Of a DNA stretch of 64,000 nucleotides, positions 1-9,869 are shown one piece after another. Under the pieces are notes generated by a model, which saw nothing but the letters and a program-made list of their open reading frames with translations, was not told the DNA's origin and did not search any database. Within the stretch, counting starts at the first letter, position 1. Every line of letters begins with the position of its first letter. Source of the DNA: JAEZBP01 sp963832725 (GTDB taxonomy: Bacteria > Myxococcota_A > Polyangia > Polyangiales > Sandaracinaceae); the NCBI GenBank assembly GCA_963832725.1, contig CAWHVG010000002.1, positions 372,001 through 436,000 of the forward strand, read 5' to 3'. The position numbers were made by a program, and so were the translations under genes.

Positions 1-346
1 CGACGAGAGACGGTCGATCGGCATCGCGCCATCGTACGCGGCGGCCGCGCGGCGGGCACGTTCGCCTGTCGGAGCTCGAGAGCGCTGCCGTCGTGTGCGC
101 GTCGTGAACGCCGAGGCCCGAACGACGTGGAGGGCTCGTGCCACGACACCGAAACCCGGAACGGCGTTCGGAGCGGGGACACTACGGGCGCTCTCGTGCG
201 AGGGCCTGGCCGGCGTCGGAGCCGCTGTGCCCGCTTGCGATGGAGCCAGGGCGTATCTGGACGGTCGCGTCCGCGGTACCATGATCTCCGCAATGCCCGA
301 CGGCGATCCCATGGCCACGCGCGCGCACCTGCCCATCGCCCCGGGG
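1..346. other. Upstream region without a convincing gene
   Basis: No frame here shows protein-like composition. An open frame continuous with the downstream lipoprotein runs back to position 95, but its N-terminal part is Arg/Ala-rich low-quality sequence placed before the signal peptide, so I treat it as untranslated. No clear promoter, repeat or RNA gene is seen. Confidence 0.5.
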
Positions 347-1690
<1,344 letters not shown>

Positions 1691-1829
1691 GCGGCGATCA
1701 GGCTCGGTGGCACCGGCGAGCACTCCTGGGGCGCCGGAACGTCGCCCGGCTCGCACGCATCGATGCCTCCATCCGTGTTGGTCGCGGGGTCATCGGGTCG
1801 TGCACCGGCGCCGCTTCGATGCGATCCGG

Positions 1830-2480
1830 TCATCGGTCCGCCTGGAGCGCGGAGACCGCCCGCCTCAGGTTCGCTCGCGCGCGCCTTTCGAAGCGGGCTC
1901 GCAGCCCGGCCGTCCGGTAGATCGCCGGTCGCGCGAGGAATCCTCCCAGCACACCCGCGCGAGCCATCCGGTACTGCGCCTCTTCCACCCACGCGTACTC
2001 CTCGCGGACACCGCGCTCGAACGCGTCGTACTCGTCCTGCGGCGCGCCCAGGATCGCCAGATCGATGTCCACCACGAGGGCGGCGTCCGAGTCGAGGACC
2101 TCGTGTCGATCGTGGTGCGCGGTGGCCAGGACCAGCTCGGCGACGTGGGCGGCGTCGACTTCGTCCAGCCCGTGGGCGAGCAGCTCCGCCTTCGCGCGCG
2201 CCGCGCTCCGCTTCTCGTTGTCGAGCGCGCGCGTGTCGTAGACCGCGTCGTGATAGGCCAGCGCCGCCTCCACGTGCAGCGGCTGGCGCGCCTCCGCCGC
2301 GACCTCGTCGAAGAGCGCGAGACAGGCGTCCAGATGCCCGAGCCCGTGATGGCGCCGGTGCGGCTCCGACCAGGCGGCCAGCAGCGAGCGCACCAGCCCT
2401 TCGACCCCACTGCAGCCGAGCGCGTCGAAGGTCGCCTCCAGCCGCGCGCGAAGCCGCTCGCTTCGAGGCTCTTCGCTCAC
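1830..2480 (-). CDS. Predicted metal-dependent HD-superfamily phosphohydrolase
   Basis: A 216-aa cytoplasmic protein. It carries the HHGLGH segment near residue 43 and YHDAVYD near residue 75, followed by a second histidine-rich helix with ATAHHDRHEVLD near residue 119. This is the arrangement of the COG4339 family of small HD-type predicted phosphohydrolases. The substrate is not known for this family. The length is usual (about 200 aa). It converges with the lipoprotein gene; between them (1691-1829) the minus strand has a short Cys-containing reading frame that I could not confirm as a gene. It lies about 110 bp downstream of, and in the same direction as, the TetR gene, so it may share its transcript. 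Confidence 0.82.
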   Translation of the reverse strand: MSEEPRSERLRARLEATFDALGCSGVEGLVRSLLAAWSEPHRRHHGLGHLDACLALFDEVAAEARQPLHVEAALAYHDAVYDTRALDNEKRSAARAKAELLAHGLDEVDAAHVAELVLATAHHDRHEVLDSDAALVVDIDLAILGAPQDEYDAFERGVREEYAWVEEAQYRMARAGVLGGFLARPAIYRTAGLRARFERRARANLRRAVSALQADR

Positions 2481-2592
2481 GGTGCACCTGTGAGCCGACG
2501 AGTCCCAACCATCGTCGCGCGGTGGCGGCGGCCGCGCGCGTCGAAGGTCGCCGCGAGGCGCGTCCCGAGCTGCTCGCGTCGGGCCTCGTCGC

Positions 2593-3201
2593 TCATGCCG
2601 GCTCCTGTGAGTCGATGAGGCCGAAGGCCATGCGCCGCGCGGTCGCGGCTGCCGAGCCCACCGGCACCACCTCGGGCGCCGCGGCGGCGACCGCGTAGAA
2701 CCCTTCCACCGTCGCCAGCATCCCGGCCGCCAGCGCGAGTGTGCCGCGCGTCGAGCGCCCCTCCTCGCGGCAGATGTCGCGCACCAGCTTGGTCAGCTCC
2801 CGCTTCGCCTCGGCCAACCATGCACCGTAGAGCGCGCGCACGTCGGGCTGCCGGATGGCCTCCGCGCCCACCAGCGCCCAGAGCGCGACCGCGCTCGTGT
2901 CGGCGTCCTCGCCCGTCGCCAAGAGCGCGTCGAGGAACGCGGCCAGCCTCTCGCGCGAGCTCGAGGCCGCCGCGACGCGAGCGTCGATCCGCGCGCGGGC
3001 ACCGGTCATCAATGTGTCGACCAGCGCTACCAAGATCTCCCGCTTGCTGCCGAAGTGATAGTGGACCAACCCCGGCGCGAGCCTCGCCTGCTTGGCGATG
3101 CGCTGAACGCTCGCGCCGTCGTAGCCGCGCTCGGCCATCACCACGCGGAGCGCGCGGACGATCTGCGCGCGGCGGGCTTCGGTGTTGCTGGGACGTGCCA
3201 T
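2593..3201 (-). CDS. TetR-family transcriptional regulator
   Basis: A 202-aa repressor-type regulator. The N-terminal helix-turn-helix is clear (residues about 9-55: ARRAQIVRA, then VQRIAKQARLAPGLVHYHFG and SKREIL), followed by an all-helical ligand-binding half. The C-terminal half resembles BetI-type regulators, but the ligand cannot be told. The ATG at 3201 is preferred over an upstream TTG at 3219. An 18-bp perfect palindrome covers the sequence just before the start codon, which suggests autorepression. It is divergent from the metallo-beta-lactamase-fold gene at 3318, a likely target. Confidence 0.9.
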   Translation of the reverse strand: MARPSNTEARRAQIVRALRVVMAERGYDGASVQRIAKQARLAPGLVHYHFGSKREILVALVDTLMTGARARIDARVAAASSSRERLAAFLDALLATGEDADTSAVALWALVGAEAIRQPDVRALYGAWLAEAKRELTKLVRDICREEGRSTRGTLALAAGMLATVEGFYAVAAAAPEVVPVGSAAATARRMAFGLIDSQEPA

Positions 3202-3218
3202 GGTTGGTCGACCAACCA
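3201..3218. promoter_or_regulatory. Perfect palindrome, TetR operator candidate
   Basis: TGGTTGGTCGACCAACCA reads identically on both strands. It ends at the first base of the TetR start codon, so bound protein would block both transcription and ribosome entry. The 117-bp divergent gap to the hydrolase gene could hold both promoters. Core TTGGTCGACCAA is typical of TetR-family sites. Binding is inferred, not shown. Confidence 0.6.
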
Positions 3219-3317
3219 AGAATGGGCTCGCGCTCGTGCGGCGTCAAGATCCACTCGCCGAGCTCTCCGCGGCGCCGGCGTGGACGACCCTCGCGGCCGC
3301 GACTACGCTCGCTCGCC

Positions 3318-4099
3318 ATGCGTCGCTGGAAGAAGATCACCCTCTGGGTCTTGGGCGTGCTGCTCGTGCTCGCCGTGTCGGTGGGCGCCCTGTTCTACAG
3401 CGCGTTCGCCGGGCGCGCGCCCATTCGGGACGGCGGCGGCCCGCGCCCCGGCGTGCACACCGTCGCGCTCGGGTTCGTGAGCGCGTTCTTCCTCGACTGT
3501 GGCGACGGGCACGTCGCGCTGGTGGATGCGGGCGCCGACGCCGGTGGAGCCGACCTGCTGCGCGCGCTGGAAGCAGCGGGCCATTCGCCGAGCGACGTGA
3601 AGGCCATCTTCCTGACGCACGGGCACGGTGACCACACCGCTGCCGTGAAGCGCTTTCCGGACGCCGACGTCTACGCCCTCGAGGCCGAGCGCGACCTCAT
3701 CGCCGGCCGCGTCGCAGCGAGCTCCCCGGTGGGCCGACTGCGCGGCGCCGAGCCGACCGGCATCGAGCTCACGCGAGCCCTCGCAGACGGAGAGAGCGTG
3801 CAGGTCGGCGACCTCACGGTGAAGGTCTTCGCCGTCCCGGGTCATACCGACGGAAGCGCCGCCTACCTCGCGGACGAGACCCTCTTCTTGGGCGACGCGG
3901 CCAGCGCGGAAGAAGGCGGCCGCGCCGTCGAGGGCCCCGTGTGGATTTCTCGAACGACAGCGAGCAGGGCTCGGAATCGCTCCGCCACCTCGCCGCGCGC
4001 CTCGAGAGCGAAGGCGACACCGTCCGTGCGCTGGCCTTCGCCCACTCCGGCCCCATCGTCGGCCGCGACGCGTTGGCCAAGCTCGCCTCGGTCGACTGA
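3318..4099 (+). CDS. Metallo-beta-lactamase-fold hydrolase, membrane-anchored (frameshift near 3950)
   Basis: Residues 1-30 form an N-terminal membrane anchor (KKITLWVLGVLLVL...). The MBL core follows, with the metal motif HGHGDHT near residue 103, a second histidine in VPGHTDG and the metal-bridging Asp in LFLGDAAS. The frame is lost near 3950: the next frame continues naturally from VDFSNDSEQ to ALAKLASVD and stops at 4097-4099. One base added or two lost at GTGTGGATT explains this. The substrate is unknown; such proteins include glyoxalase-II-like and lactonase-like hydrolases. It is divergent from the TetR gene, which probably controls it. Confidence 0.75.
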
Positions 4100-4198
4100 C
4101 AGGCTCGCGGAGTCGACCGACCGCCGTCCAGCCACGCCTCTCGACGAGGGGCGGCGGATGTCCCCGAGAGCGCCTCGACGGCGGAGCATCTGCAGGCA

Positions 4199-4546
4199 TT
4201 GATGTCCGCCGACATTCGCTGGGTGCGCGAGGATGAAGCCTTCGCGAAGGTGCTCGTGCGCGAAGCCCTCTCGGGCAATCCGGAGGTCTTCCCACGGCTC
4301 GTCGAGGCGGCCGCGCCCTTCATCTCCCACGTGGCGGGGATCCTGGAGGCCGGCGTGAAACGCGGCGAGGTGCGCGAAGACGTGCCCGCGTCGCAGCTCG
4401 CGCTCTTCTTCGTCGGCTTGGGCGACCTCCTGCTCGTCCAGCACTGGGGCTCGGGAGGCCTCTGGCCGCCGCTCGACGAGATCCCGGAGATGGTGGTGCG
4501 GCAGTTCCTCGAGGGCGCTGCGCCGAAGGAAGGAACGGACCCATGA
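4199..4546 (+). pseudogene. C-terminal remnant of a TetR-family regulator
   Basis: About 115 aa resembling the ligand-binding C-terminal half of TetR proteins (ADIRWVREDEAFAKVLV... then PFISHVAGILEAGVKRGEVRED). The same frame stays open and protein-like back to about 4124, but no helix-turn-helix is encoded between the hydrolase stop (4099) and this point. The start (TTG 4199 or ATG 4202) is arbitrary. It reads as a 5'-truncated gene or a deletion product. Its stop overlaps the next ATG (ATGA at 4543), as in a former operon. Confidence 0.6.
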
Positions 4547-4686
4547 CGATCCCCGTCGCGCTCATGATCGCCGCCGGCACCATCGGCTCGATCGATGGCC
4601 TCTACTACCCCTCTGCAAGTTCCGTCTGTTCGAGAGCGCGGTTCCGCGCCCGCTCAGGCGTCCGGCCTCCGTGTCGCTTCCCGTGA
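4543..4686 (+). pseudogene. Truncated start of a small membrane-protein gene
   Basis: ATG overlaps the preceding stop codon (ATGA). The first 22 residues are hydrophobic and end in DGLYY, resembling the start of a short integral membrane protein. After about 4612 the natural continuation (CKFRLFE) is in a different frame, and the annotated frame stops after 47 codons. I cannot name the family. It is most likely a frameshifted or 3'-deleted relic. Confidence 0.35.
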
Positions 4687-4729
4687 CAACCGGTCCTTCC
4701 CGTGAAAACCGGCCCCGGTGAAAACCGGC
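4683..4729 (+). repeat. Three spaced copies of GTGAAAACCGG
   Basis: GTGACAACCGG at 4683, GTGAAAACCGG at 4702 and again at 4719, with 17-19 bp between starts, sit about 110-160 bp upstream of the Ser/Thr kinase gene. The near-helical spacing would suit a direct-repeat binding site, but there is no further support. Confidence 0.4.
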
Positions 4730-4842
4730 CCGAGGTGGCGGAAAGTCTGTGAAGCGGCGGGCCGCGGTACCCGTTCTGGGATGATCTCGAAAAATCGTTG
4801 TGCTGCGTGTAACGAACCCGGAGCGCGCCCATACGCCCTGGC

Positions 4843-6417
4843 ATGAACGCACAGGAATCGCAGGGCACGCTCGGCCGCTTCGACATCGTCCGCGAGATCG
4901 GCCGGGGTGGGGTCGGCGTCGTCTACCACGCCGTGCATCGCTTCACGCGCAGGCACGTGGCGCTGAAGATCCTGCAGCGCGACGTGCTCGCGAAGGCGCA
5001 CGAAGAGCGCTTCCTCGCCGAGGCCTCCGCGGGTGTGCAGATCGGGCACCCGGACATCGTCACCGTCCTCGACGCGGGCAGGCTCGAGGACGGTCGCCTC
5101 TACCTCACGATGGAGCTCCTCGAAGGCGAGACCGTGGAGGAGCGCCTGGAGCGAGGAACGAGCGCGTGGGAGGAGATCGATCTCCTCCGACAGGCGCTGG
5201 TGCCCATCGCCGCCGCGCACGACGCCGGGATTGTCCACCGCGACCTGAAGCCGGCGAACCTCTTCATCGCCCGCGATCCGGGCGGCGAGACCCGCGTGAA
5301 GGTGCTCGACTTCGGCATCGCCTGCGGCCCCTCCACGCAGGATGTCTCCGGCACGCCCGAGTACATGAGCCCGGAGCAGGCCTATGCGCCCGCACAGGTC
5401 GGCCCGGCGACGGACGTGTGGGCGATTGGCGTCGCGCTCTACGACGCGCTCACCGGTGAGCTGCCGTTCACCGGAGAAGACGCCGCGGAGATCTTGGCCA
5501 AGGTGAAGGAGGGGCGGTACGTCCCCGTCGGGAAGCTGGCGCCGAGCGTCCACCCCGAGCTCGAAGCGCTCGTCGATGCGTGTCTCGCCGAGCGCCCGGC
5601 TGACCGCATCCCCCATGCGCGGGCGTTGCTCGCCCGGCTCGACGCGCTCCTGCACCGCCGCGAGGTGCGCGCGACGCTCGGAAGGCACGACCCGGAGCCG
5701 GAGATCGCGAAGACCGCGCTGCCCCGAAGCGGACCCGTGACGCCGTCGGTCACCCTGCCGGTGCATCGCCCGTCGACGCGCCGCCTCGCTCCGGTCTTCG
5801 CCGCCGGGGCGCTCGCGCTGGTGGCCGGGCTGGGCGGCGCGCTGCTGATGGCGGGACGAAGCCACGCGCACGACCTACCGCGCAGCGCCATGAGCGCGGC
5901 CAGCGTGGCGACCGCGAGCCCGGCGCGCGATGTGGCCGCTACTGCGGCGCAGGCTGCCCTTGGCGACGCCGCGCGCCGGTCCGCGATCGCCGAGGCACGG
6001 GCCGAGCCCACGAGCGACGACGTGGCGGCCCGGATCGCGGCCGATCCGGAGCTGCTCGAACGGTTGGTGGCGCGCCTCTCCCGGAACGCCGCGCCGGACG
6101 AGGGTCAGCCGGACGAGTCGACCCCGGCGCACCGCGAGCGCCGGCACGAGCGTCGACCTGCAGGGCGTCGCGCGCAGCGGGCTCACGCCCAACCACCGAC
6201 AGCGCCAGCTCAGCCCGCCGAAGCGCCCGCGGCGGCTTCGACCGGTGGAGCCGCCCGTGCTGCGGGCGAGGAGACCGATGTCCCTGCCGGCTACCGCGTC
6301 TGCCCCGTCACCGGCCGTCTGATTCCGGTCGGGAACACCGCGCGTCAGCCGGAGACCGCGCCCTCCATCGCGACAATCGAGGGCGCGGCGCGCGGAGTGG
6401 CGGGGACCGAAGAATGA
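4843..6417 (+). CDS. Transmembrane Ser/Thr protein kinase, PknB type
   Basis: A 524-aa eukaryotic-like kinase. The glycine loop GRGGVGVVY (about 21-28), the ATP-anchoring Lys in VALK (K42), the catalytic loop HRDLKPAN (132-139, base D134), DFGIA (156-160) and the activation-loop end GTPEYMSPEQA are all intact, so it should be active. After the kinase domain (about 12-270), a linker leads to one membrane helix (about 317-335). An Ala/Pro/Arg-rich extracytoplasmic tail of about 190 aa follows, with no recognisable sensor domain. No cognate phosphatase lies next to it. Start chosen as the ATG just before the kinase fold. Confidence 0.92.
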   Translation: MNAQESQGTLGRFDIVREIGRGGVGVVYHAVHRFTRRHVALKILQRDVLAKAHEERFLAEASAGVQIGHPDIVTVLDAGRLEDGRLYLTMELLEGETVEERLERGTSAWEEIDLLRQALVPIAAAHDAGIVHRDLKPANLFIARDPGGETRVKVLDFGIACGPSTQDVSGTPEYMSPEQAYAPAQVGPATDVWAIGVALYDALTGELPFTGEDAAEILAKVKEGRYVPVGKLAPSVHPELEALVDACLAERPADRIPHARALLARLDALLHRREVRATLGRHDPEPEIAKTALPRSGPVTPSVTLPVHRPSTRRLAPVFAAGALALVAGLGGALLMAGRSHAHDLPRSAMSAASVATASPARDVAATAAQAALGDAARRSAIAEARAEPTSDDVAARIAADPELLERLVARLSRNAAPDEGQPDESTPAHRERRHERRPAGRRAQRAHAQPPTAPAQPAEAPAAASTGGAARAAGEETDVPAGYRVCPVTGRLIPVGNTARQPETAPSIATIEGAARGVAGTEE

Positions 6418-6431
6418 CCCGTGGGAGCCGT

Positions 6432-6683
6432 TTGGATCGCTCCGAGGGAGCGAAAAAGCCGTGAAGTCCGCGGCGCCTCAGCGAGGGGAACCCGCGGGGG
6501 TTGGATCGCTCCGAGGGAGCGAAAAAGCCGTGAAGTCCGCGGCGCCTCAGCGAGGGGCAACCCGCCGGGTTGCGTCGACAGCTCTCCGCGGGGTTGGAAC
6601 GCTCCGAGGGAGCGAAAAAGCCGTGAAGCTCGCGGCGCCTCAGCGAGGGGCAACCCGCCGGGTCGCGTCGTCAGCTCTCCGCG
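6432..6683 (+). repeat. Three tandem copies of a 70-90 bp element with a hairpin
   Basis: Copies begin at 6432, 6501 and 6594. Each has TTGGA(T/A)CGCTCCGAGGGAGCG followed by AAAAAGCCGTGAAG and a CGGCGCCTCAGCGAGGGG block; the last two also share a CAACCCGCCGGGT block and a following CAGCTCTCCGCG stretch. CGCTCCGAGGGAGCG is a short inverted repeat followed by AAAAA. The array follows the kinase gene and runs into the 3' end of the opposing membrane-protein gene. Copies 1 and 2 are near identical, so the expansion is recent. Confidence 0.8.
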
Positions 6684-7374
6684 TGTCCCTGCGGCGGACC
6701 AGGCGGAGCTCCGCTTCGAGCGCGGCGGCGAGCGCCATCGCGTCGTCGATCGCCACGCGTCGGAGGAGGACGCGCGCACGCCGACCGGAAAGCCCCACCT
6801 CCAGAGTGCGCCCGCGCGCGCTGACGTACCGAACCTCCTCGCGCGCCACCTCCACCTCGCCGGCCTTCAGCGTACGGTCATCCAGCTCGAGGGTGATCCG
6901 GCCGCGCCGCTCGTGCCTGCGCAGGCAGAGGAAGAGCTGGAGAGCCGCGAATGGAATCCACAGCGCCGGCACGAGCCACCCCTGACTGAAGAGGAAGTAG
7001 ACGGCCAACGCGAACACCACGACAGGGCTCGCGATGTGGAGCGCGTGCTCCATCGGTTGCCGGCGCAGCCGGAGCTGCACGAGGGAGCTCACCGCGGGCT
7101 CTCGGTATCCTTCGACGCGTTCCTTCCTCGTGAAATCGACGCGCTGGCGATCGACCGCGGGCGGCATCCACGCTCCCCCGATTCGAAGCCGCTCCTCCAG
7201 TTGCTCCAGGGATGCTCTCGCGCGCGCCGCCGACTCGAGCGCGTCGCTCGCGTGCGCCAAGAGCAGCGAGCGAGACGCCGTCTGCCGGTCATGACGCAGC
7301 GCCTCGGTCACCCGACGAGCGGTCTCGTCCAGCTCCGGATCGAGCGCCAGTGTCGCTCTGTTCCCCAGCGTCAT
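6640..7374 (-). CDS. Membrane protein of unknown function with PH-like tail
   Basis: A 244-aa protein. Residues 1-130 are charged and helical. Two adjacent membrane helices follow (ALHIASPVVVFALAVYFLF and WLVPALWIPFAALQLFLCL). The C-terminal segment has alternating beta-like sequence (GRITLELDDRTL... VSARGRTLEVGL), similar in layout to the cytoplasmic PH-like tails of YcxB-type proteins. I do not recognise a specific family. The last 15 codons lie inside the repeat array, so the natural C-terminus may have been replaced. The start ATG at 7374 gives the longest plausible N-terminus. Confidence 0.65.
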   Translation of the reverse strand: MTLGNRATLALDPELDETARRVTEALRHDRQTASRSLLLAHASDALESAARARASLEQLEERLRIGGAWMPPAVDRQRVDFTRKERVEGYREPAVSSLVQLRLRRQPMEHALHIASPVVVFALAVYFLFSQGWLVPALWIPFAALQLFLCLRRHERRGRITLELDDRTLKAGEVEVAREEVRYVSARGRTLEVGLSGRRARVLLRRVAIDDAMALAAALEAELRLVRRRDTRRADDATRRVAPR

Positions 7375-7525
7375 CGTTCGCCACGCCGCCGTGCGGCGCC
7401 CTCGGCATGGATCGAATTCGTTCCCCGTTCTCTGGCGAAGGGCGCGATGTCCTTCCCACGCTGTACGCGAGCGCAGCGACTCCCGGCGGGTGACCCGTCG
7501 CCATGGCGCGCCTATCCTTCCCATC

Positions 7526-7921
7526 GTGGATGGAGAGACAATCGTGGCCGCGCTTCGTGCGCGCTTGGCGTCCGAGCCGCACGTCGTGGCGGCGTGGCTC
7601 TTCGGGAGCGTCGCGCGTGGAGCGGAGCGGGCGGAGAGCGACGTGGACGTGGCCGTGCTCGGGCTCCCGGCTCCCCGCACGCTCGAGGACTTGCCGCTCA
7701 ATCTGGCGGCGGAGCTGGCGGCCGAGCTGGGGCGCGAGGTGCAGATCGTCCGGGTCGAAGGCGCGCCGGCCGACCTCGTCCACCGCGTGATGCGCGACGG
7801 GATCCTGCTCGTCGACCGCGACCGCGCGGCGCGGATCCGCTTCGAGCTCGACGCGCGCAATCGCTTCTTCGACATGCAGCGGATCTGGCTCGAGTACCGC
7901 CGCGGCCGGGAGAGCGCGTGA
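7526..7921 (+). CDS. MNT-type nucleotidyltransferase (MntA-like antitoxin)
   Basis: A 131-aa protein with the minimal nucleotidyltransferase signature GSVARG followed after a short loop by SDVDVAVLG (about residues 31-48). Family knowledge: MntA proteins AMPylate and neutralise HEPN-domain HepT RNase toxins encoded next door. GTG at 7526 fits the family N-terminus (start of a helix before AAWLFGSVARG). Its stop overlaps the next start (GTGA at 7918), the usual coupling with hepT, but the partner is reduced to 16 codons. Confidence 0.8.
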   Translation: MDGETIVAALRARLASEPHVVAAWLFGSVARGAERAESDVDVAVLGLPAPRTLEDLPLNLAAELAAELGREVQIVRVEGAPADLVHRVMRDGILLVDRDRAARIRFELDARNRFFDMQRIWLEYRRGRESA

Positions 7922-7968
7922 CCGACGAGGGCCTCGTCGCGAAGAAGCTCGCGTTCGTGGAGACCTGA
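7918..7968 (+). pseudogene. Truncated HEPN toxin (HepT-like) start
   Basis: GTG overlapping the MntA-like stop begins a 16-residue peptide (VTDEGLVAKKLAFVET) that matches the usual start of HepT proteins, then meets TGA. None of the three frames after 7968 continues as a HEPN domain, so a simple frameshift is not enough; the toxin appears deleted. This leaves an orphan antitoxin. Confidence 0.55.
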
Positions 7969-8113
7969 AGTCCCCAGGTTGGTGCGCGTGGTGTGGCGAC
8001 GGCGGGGGCCTCCGCGCGAAGCCTGAAGCCTCGCCGCCACCTGCGCCGGCGGCCACCGCCTTCTCCGTCGCGTCACCGCGCGTGCGGGACAGCGGGGCCG
8101 CCACCAGGCGCTC

Positions 8114-9107
8114 TCAGCCGTCGTTCGCGCCCGCGCCTCCCGAGGGGTTGGCGTCGCCGGGGTTACCACCGCCGGCGGGCTCCTGGGTGCTCTGTCCGCC
8201 CGCCGCGTCGGCGCCTGCGGCGTCGTTGCCCTTCCCGTCGTGCCGGCCTGGCCTGTCGCGGTCGAGTTGTCCTGGCCCGCCGCGGCCGTTGCGCCGGTGC
8301 TGCTCCCGCCCCGGCGGACGCGTCGCGGTTCCGGTTGGCCGGCGAGCGCACCACGCCAATCAGCGACGGGGGGAAGGTCGTGCTCACGTCCTCGCGCCGG
8401 AAGAAGAGCAGCGAGCCCGCGTAGCAGTGCTCGGTGTAGACGTCGGTGAGGTGCGTGTAGGCGCGCTGCACGCGCCCGGTCCACTTCTCTCCGTCCGACG
8501 TCAGGCCGAGCGCCTTGAAGATCTCACCGGCCAGCCGCCGCGCGTCCGCCACGTCCGTGTCGCGATAGTTGACCGGGTCCTTGGTGACCACCGGCGCGAT
8601 GACGGGCTCGTCGTAGAGGTCGGCGAGCTCCTGCAAATCATTGGCCAGGTCCTCGTAGCCCTGCCCCGAGCGGATCGCCGCGATGCGAGGGCTGAATCGT
8701 GAATCGTCGCCGAACGCGTAGTCAATCAACTTGAGCATCCGCCCCTTGACCTCGGCCGACTGCTCCGCCACCGGCACGGACACCGTCGTGGCGCGGTCCT
8801 GGAACCGCCGCTGCATCCGTCGCGCGTACCAGGCCGCGAGGGCCGCCTGCTCGAGGCGCTCGAGCGGATGCGGCGCGAGCACGCCCGCGACGACGAGCTT
8901 GTCGAACTCGGCTGCGCGCTCGTCGGCGCGGTCGCGCTCGGCGAGCCCGAACGCGAACGCAGCCGCGAGCTGCACGTCGATGCGAACCGCCTCCAGCGTC
9001 GCGGCGGGAATGCGTTTGAGCTCCGGCTCGAGTGCCTGATAGGCCGCTTCGGCCCGCGCCGGGTCGATGACGATGGGAGAGCTGTCCTCGTTGCTGTGAG
9101 TGGGCAT
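8114..9107 (-). CDS. Conserved protein of unknown function with Gly/Asn-rich tail (two frameshifts)
   Basis: The first 250 residues or so form an Ala-rich, mainly helical soluble domain with no recognised motif. The last 60-70 residues are low complexity. The annotated frame turns into Arg-rich nonsense near 8310, while other frames supply SSTGATAAAGQDNSTATG and then KGNDAAGADAAGGQ to a stop at 8114. Two indels (near 8305 and 8235) therefore probably split a natural Gly/Ala/Asn tail. Start ATG at 9107. A hairpin lies about 90 bp upstream. Confidence 0.55.
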
Positions 9108-9194
9108 GCGGCGACCCTATCGAACAATCTTCCGCGTTTCCACCCAGTTCTCTGTCGCTATCAAAGACTCGGCGCGGCATGTCTCCATGTTGAC

Positions 9195-9210
9195 GTCACC
9201 GTGTGGTGAC
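9195..9210. promoter_or_regulatory. Short inverted repeat upstream of the 9107 gene
   Basis: GTCACC-GTGT-GGTGAC, followed by a related half-site GGTCAC near 9223. It could be an operator for the minus-strand gene starting at 9107, or a chance GC palindrome. Confidence 0.3.
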
Positions 9211-9429
9211 ACGGCTTGGTGGTCACATTGATGCGGATGCTCGGTCGGGACGACGCCAACCTCGACGAGACGAGCCCGCTCTTGCGAGGCGGCACGACAG
9301 CTCGTCCACGTGGGCGAGAGCGGGCTCGCGCTTCGCGCCGACCGCGACGGGTCGCCGCCGGAGACCAGCGACATCGCCCGCGATCGAGCGCGGGCGCAGG
9401 GGGCGTTCATCCGCATTGGGTCGACCCGG

Positions 9430-9790
9430 GCCAGTCGAAGATCGACCGTCTGACGGCTTTCGAACAGCGAGCGCGGTCGAATTCCACCGCTCGGCGGCTC
9501 TACCGCGACCGAGACGAGTCGAGGATCGACCGTCGAGGGGCTCTTGGCGACCCGACGCAGACGAATTCGACCGTCGACCGGCTCTCCTGCGCCAGGGCCG
9601 GGTCGAGGATCGACCGCCGAGCGGCTTCTTACGATTCGGGCCAATCGAATTCGACCGCTGAACGGTCCTTCCTCGACTGCGCCGAGTCGGGGATCGGCCG
9701 TCGAGCGGTCTTCCGTCGACTGCGCCCAATCGAATTCGACCGGTCACCAGCCCTCCGTCGACTGCGCCGGATCTTCCATTCACCGTCGAG
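9430..9790. repeat. 42-bp imperfect tandem repeat array with alternating units
   Basis: Eight to nine units repeat at 42-bp steps (anchor motif at 9434, 9476, 9518, 9560, 9602, 9644, 9686, 9729 and near 9770). Odd units carry TCGAGGATCGACCG and even units carry TCGAATTCGACCG, so a higher-order period of 84 bp is visible. As 42 is divisible by three, one plus-strand frame reads a 14-aa repeat alternating SRIDRR and SNST. No surrounding gene structure supports translation. Lower similarity between units indicates an old array. Confidence 0.85.
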
Positions 9791-9869
9791 CAGCGCTCGG
9801 GGACCGCGCCCGGTCGCGCGCCGCGGCCGTTCCGCGCGGCGCCGACCGCACGGGGTCAGCTCGCGGCAG

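Noticed and set aside
4654..5871. 405-codon minus-strand frame opposite the Ser/Thr kinase
   Set aside because: Shadow frame: no motifs, biased Arg/His content, and the kinase on the other strand is unambiguous.
9430..9790. CRISPR array
   Set aside because: Whole 42-bp units drift together with no constant repeat and unique spacer pattern, and no cas genes lie nearby.
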